Shown: piece by piece, positions 59,141 through 64,000 of the stretch
Numbering within the stretch: position 1 is the first letter of the stretch
Layout of the letters: each line of letters begins with the position of its first letter
Source of the DNA: Saururus chinensis
Taxonomy: Eukaryota; Streptophyta; Magnoliopsida; Piperales; Saururaceae
Reading direction: 5' to 3'
Assembly (NCBI GenBank): GCA_035235625.1
Contig: CP141148.1
Coordinates: forward strand, 5,947,001-6,011,000
Length of the DNA: 64,000 bases
Notes under the pieces: generated by a model
What the model was told of the DNA's origin: nothing
Database searches by the model: none
Seen by the model: the letters and a program-made list of their open reading frames with translations, nothing else
Position numbers and translations under genes: made by a program

Positions 59141-60169
59141 TCTCTCTCCTCCCTCTTTCCACCTTCTTCTCTCTCTCTACCCTCTCTCCCTCTCCCTCTC
59201 TCCTCCCTATCTCTCTCCTCCCTCTCTCCACCCTCTCTCTCTCCTCTCTTTCTCTCTCTCCTCTCTCTCTCCTATCTATCTCTCTCCCTCCCTCTCCTCC
59301 CTCCCTCTCTCTTTCTCATCTCTCTCTCCTCCCTCTTTGTCTCTCCTCTCTCTCTCTCTCATCTTGCTCTCCTCCCTCTTTGTCTCTCCTCTCTCTCCTC
59401 TATTTCTCTCTATCTCTCATCTCTCTCTCCTCCCTCTCTGTCTCTCCTCCCTCCCTCTAATCTCTCCTCCCCTCTCTCTCCTCACTCTCACTCTCTCTCT
59501 CAATGCACTCTCTATTTTATGATAAATTATATTTTAATATTAATAATAAAATTTAGCAAATAAAATATATTATATATAAATAGTGAATTATTAACACTAG
59601 TTTTTATTAAAAATTTAATATTTATTTATTGTATATACAAATAGTAAATATTGAATAAAATATATTATATTTAAAAGTTTATTATAATTTTTTAATATTT
59701 AATTATTAAATAAAATAAATTAATAAAGCTATTAGCGACACTTGTTAACAAACATCGCTATTAGAAATAGTATTTGCAATGCTTATTAACAAACATTGCT
59801 ACTAATTTAAATTTTATATTTTTTTATTTTTAATTCAATACTATTAGGGACGCTTTTGTAAGCGTCTATATTTTTTATTATTATTTAAAATATGTATCTT
59901 TTAGTGATGGTTATATGAAGCATCACAAATAGAGGAACTATTAATGACGCTTATAATAAAGCGTCACTAATAGGATTAGTATTAGTGACACTTTAAGATA
60001 AGTGTCGCTAATATATAACTATTAGCGACATATATGAAAATACGTCGCTAATAGTTTAATTTTTTGCGACACTTTTTTATACATCGCAAATACTTATTTT
60101 TAGCGACATTTAGCTAAGCGTCACTAATATATGCGTCGCTAATACTCCATTTTGTAATGACAAAAATAA

Positions 60170-60365
60170 CCCTTGTACGGACCTACATAAACACCAAAAC
60201 ACATTGAAATGCATCGAAGCACATCTGATTTTACATCGAAAATCATTCTAGTATAAACACTAAAACACATTGAAATGCACCAAAACACATCCCGTTGTAC
60301 ACCAAAATATATCTTGTTGCACATCGAAACACATCTTAATATACACTGAAACACATCCCGATGTG
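60170..60365. repeat. Degenerate minisatellite, ACACAT(C/T)GAAACACAT type
   Basis: Units containing ACACATTGAAATGCA, ACACATCTTG and ACATCGAAACACATC recur every 30-37 bp for about 195 bp, directly outside the right end of the CACTA element. Confidence 0.6.
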
Positions 60366-61534
60366 AATAAATAATGGTATGGGTATAGGGGAGAAAAATT
60401 GGGTCTTTAGGGGTAATTTTGAGATATTTTGAATTTGCACCAAAATTCTAATAGACTAAAATGCATTGAAATATACAATATTCTCTCCCTCTGCAAAACG
60501 AAAATTCCCCTCCTCTTTTTGGCTAAAATAAAAATTGCCCTTTTTTATTTTACCTTTTCCTTTAATATGACACTTTTCCCTAATGTTGAAAACATTTTTT
60601 GTTTATTATAGGTTTCATGAGCATCCATGTGGGTTGTTGACAGAAGTGTGCAAACTTCGAACTGCATATGGTAAATGTTTAATCTATTTTGTGATGTAAT
60701 CTTTTAGACTCAAAAAGGGTAGTTTTGTGTAATTCACTAACTGTTTGTGAAGATGGTTCATAATTGCACATTATGTCACAATTTATTTAATTTGGAAAGA
60801 AGTGTAGAAAATATTAGTAAGTCCAATAACTTATGAGATTAGCACGTCTTATATGTAGGCTATTTTTTGTGGCTTCTACATGTTAATGCGGTTGAATAGA
60901 TGACATGAATATATACAACCTTAACCTATCTTCATTACATTCATCTCAAAGAATATCTCACCCAAAGTAGGGACTCTGGAAGGAGTACGTTCGTGTGATT
61001 CTAGAGTAAGAATTTTTTTTTAGGTATGAAATCACACTATGTAGTTAAGAAAACCCCACCTCTACCAAAATAAATAAAGATTGACTAACCAAAATACTAA
61101 CAAATTGTTGAGTGGTGATGCAACAGATGGCGGTGGGTAGAGCCACTTGGCGTTGGCGTAAATTGGGAAAAGTCGCCCACTTTTTTAAATTCCCTCAATG
61201 CATGTATGAAATCACAACTTCATAAGCAATAATCCATTACATAGAGCATCAAAGTCAATAGATTAAAACAAGAAGTGATGACGTACTAACCTTCGGGGTG
61301 GTTGGCCCCAAGATGTGCCTAGGTGCTTCACGCCAATGCCCCAAATTGAAAGCATAATTCAATTAATCAAGTCAAGGGATATACCTTAGTTGGATCTATG
61401 TAATGACCCATCAATCTACATGCATGGAGTTGTAGAAACCTTAAGAGTATAGCCTTAGAGTCCTTCCTTCAAGTTCCTATTTGATCTCCCTGGTGGCATG
61501 CTTCTCGAGGAGCAAAGAGAGAGAGAGAGAACGT
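60366..61534. other. Intergenic with one exon-like block
   Basis: Apart from the possible exon at 60612-60670 (separate entry), I see no gene or repeat boundary here. A GA run lies at 61518-61530. Confidence 0.35.
60612..60670 (+). other. Isolated exon-like block, 59 nt
   Basis: TTATTATAG precedes it and GTAAATG follows it, a good acceptor and donor. In between, one frame is open and protein-like: FHEHPCGLLTEVCKLRTAYG. I do not recognise the family, and no partner exon is visible within a few kilobases. It may be a gene fragment, or one exon of a gene with long introns extending past the window. Confidence 0.3.
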
Positions 61535-63545
61535 AACAACCCGATTTTCCAAATAAAATTTATTTTTTAACATAATCAGAATATCTTACCAGATTAGCAT
61601 AAAATACAATTCATACTAAAATATCCTCAATACACAAAATTCCTCATGTCATTCATTTCCCATGACTTTTGGTTAAGTTGATTATCATGCCAACAAAATA
61701 AATACATGCATCTTACAGAAAAAGATTAGTAACCTAAGATTTAGATCGGATTAAACATCATTTGATGTCAACTACCTATGTACCACTTCAAGGTAGAAGA
61801 GGATCAGATCCATATGTAGTTCTACATCATTCATCATGTTCATTTACACAAAATGCACACATTATGCAAAAGGCTAATCATGCTTGAATGGATAATTTAT
61901 CAATCACACATGTTCACCCAAGCAAAACATGTACATATGACATCATATGACTTACTAAGCAGAAATAATTCATACATTTGTCAATTCAATACATAAAAAA
62001 TTCATATATAACCATCAAATGCAAGACATTGTATAAGATAATAAATATTAAATAGCATAATTCCCTTAAACCTCTTAGAGAATTAGCTATGTGATCCATG
62101 ATTTGCATTGGTGCAAGAGTAACATGGGCGGTCATCCGCGTGCACTCGGTATAACCTATAAAAATCGAGAGGGAACTACCAAAGGCTAGGTGCACCCTCA
62201 TTCTAATATGTGGCAATTGGGTAATCTTTAATCTTCAACCTGAAGTTAAAAACACTCATACTAAGCCTTAACTAGCCTTTGTAAATACTTCTCAAGACTT
62301 AGGTTTGTTATTATTATCTTGATCTACCTTTTATGCAAGCCACTCCTCTCACATGCCCATAAAAGAGATAAAAAAGAAATAACTCACTAACCCTAAGTAA
62401 AGATAAACAATTAATCACAATTTATAACGTAGTGAACCACCCATGGTTACGAGTGCAACATATACTCAATTCATTGGTAAATACATGCATTCATCAAAAT
62501 AGACATGCATACATGAACTATGTAATCTTAAACGTGAATTCTACACAACATGAAGCATCCTCTATGTAGCTTCTCATATTCCCATACATATGACTATCAA
62601 CTATATAACATTCAACATGATATATAAAATTGTATTCATAAAGATCTAATGCTACACATCTCAATGCAACACATGTACCTGAACCAAATCATATACATGA
62701 TTTAATCATAACAATTAACAAAGATTAACATTAATTCCCAAAGATCATACATGCTCAAACCCTAACCCTGTTTTTATGAAATCTCTGAACATTCTTAGTT
62801 AGCCTAGGTCTATTTCTATGCTCATTATAAAGTGTAGACTTTTATTCAGATTATTATGCACTAAGAGTTTAGCACGCATCCCAAGTTCAATACTCATAGC
62901 TTTAATTTCTTGGTAAGGGTATTTTGCTCAATTTACATTCTTTAAAGCCTCTTAGTGCTCATATATTAGGGTTGAGGATTTCTAAATATGTTCATAGGTT
63001 GCCAATAACCATAGTTACTCATTTAAGTGATGAATCTAAAATCATACATATAACTAGATTGGTTCAAACCTAAGGGTACTCTTGGAATTTTTATAATTTA
63101 TTGACAACTTCATTAAATCTGAAATTTTAAATATAAACTCTTCAAAAAGTCATAACAATATAATAAAATTGTTAAAGTTTTATTTTTAGTATTACCCCTT
63201 GAACCGTGACCGATTGGCCAATTGAAATTCACTATTAAAGGTAAAACCATAATTATATACCTTTTCTAGATTGTTTTTGGATCTGAAAATTTGTGGAGAG
63301 GAATTTAGAGAGCTTCCATAATTTTTCTAAAATTTGTAAGATTGTGAACCGGGTCTCAATATGTTATTTTCATTTTTTTATACCTTTATTATGCCAGTCC
63401 GGGAATTAAATCCCAAACCGGACCATCATCTTCAACCTCCCGCAAGCTCAGAACACAGAAACTGAGCTCTGTTCTGGACCTGAGAAAGTGGGACGATAGG
63501 GTGCACCTTCGATGGTTATGAGCCGTGTAATCATCCTCAAATCGT
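61535..63545. mobile_element. Possible LTR-like block, about 2 kb
   Basis: It starts GTAACAACCCGATTTTCC, like the TGTAAYRACCC starts of the other LTR-like blocks. Its layout is similar: AT-rich left part, CATACATG-rich middle, TATA-like sequences toward the right. A second start-like TGTAACACCC lies at 63548. No matching copy or target duplication was found, so this is tentative. Confidence 0.3.
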
Positions 63546-64000
63546 CGTGTAACACCCTTTGAACCCAAATCCAGTGACAGGGGTGGGACCCATGTCCTCT
63601 TCTCCAAGGACAACTTAACTCTTCCTCCACATATAACTGTTCCCTGTTTTACCCTTAAAATCTCAGAACCTATTTAGAGTTCAGAGAATAACCCATGCAT
63701 GATTCTCTATTTATTAATTTACCCAACAAAATTACTTCTCAGTATTGATAAAACATTATGTCCAGAAGAACACCCATAAGAGTCAAAGAGTAGAGCATAA
63801 TCACAGTTCCATAAACAGACCAAAACATTAGGAAAGAGCATTAGACTCTAATTCAAAACAAGGAAGATACACGGTAGAAGTGAACAATATCAAGAATATG
63901 AGCATATGTTAATGCATGTTTATCATGAACCCATGATGGGAATGAAATTCAAGCAGACCAGACCAGAAACACTGCATTGATTATCTAAAGCCTAGTTATA
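63546..64000. other. Window end, nothing certain
   Basis: It begins GTGTAACACCCTTTG, which may open another LTR-like block running off the window. No gene is seen. Confidence 0.3.

Larger units (their letters stand above)
56281..60159. mobile_element. CACTA-type DNA transposon, non-autonomous, built of palindromic units
   Basis: The left end is CACTACAACAAAAAGGACTA followed by TTAGTGACG. The right end reversed is CATTACAAAATGGAGTATTA followed by GCGACGC, so the termini match the CACTA superfamily. A 3-bp target duplication is not conserved (CCC left, ACA right). The interior is roughly two dozen short palindromes of the form TATTAGCGACG(N8-14)CGTCGCTAATA, in arrays at 56300-56850, 57362-57563, 58027-58147, 58950-59070 and 59728-60150. 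They are separated by a GC-rich core and three CT-rich tracts. No transposase is present. Subterminal repeats are transposase-binding sites in known CACTA elements; here they are arranged as hairpins through the whole length. Confidence 0.75.

Overview
This is nuclear DNA of a flowering plant. The genes are split by many short GT-AG introns, the flanks are AT-rich, and most of the window is nested plant transposons (Ty3/gypsy and Copia remnants, a CACTA element, Stowaway-like and Mutator-like MITEs). A non-grass monocot is my guess, but nothing here proves the species.

Four protein genes can be supported, all on the minus strand. (1) 1266-6752: a 13-exon splicing factor of the HTATSF1/CUS2 family, joined exon by exon into a 506-residue frame. 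(2) 18057-18499: a small two-exon protein with a chloroplast transit peptide and a twin-arginine lumen-targeting signal, whose frame closes only if its intron is GC-AG. (3) 19371-22150: nine-exon RPL5 (uL18), with a telo-box/TATA promoter and a shortened acidic tail. (4) 46111-54915: a three-exon sacsin/NO VEIN-like protein of about 1,735 residues with an N-terminal GHKL ATPase fold and five tandem ~105-residue repeats. As sequenced it carries two frame breaks. A SnRK2 kinase pseudogene fragment lies on the plus strand at 42697-43011.

Repeats: 7.5-8.85 kb holds a MITE with a perfect 10-bp target duplication and a CT/GA-tract foldback. 8.85-16.2 kb holds a ~5-kb LTR-like block and a decayed gypsy integrase/chromodomain. 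24.8-39.1 kb is a nested stack: a gypsy chromodomain cut by an LTR fragment, a 768-bp near-perfect palindrome, then a minus-strand non-autonomous element whose 42-bp proline-repeat array was hit twice by long TG...CA insertions (28129-31540 and 31653-36619). 39.6-40.0 kb is (TA)n with a second MITE. 55.1-55.9 kb is a Copia end. 56281-60159 is a CACTA-type element built from many short palindromes (TAGCGACG...CGTCGCTA) alternating with CT-rich tracts, the most unusual structure here.

The genes do housekeeping work (mRNA splicing, translation, plastid lumen, an ATPase of unknown plant role) and do not form one pathway. No operon, tRNA, rRNA or CRISPR was found.
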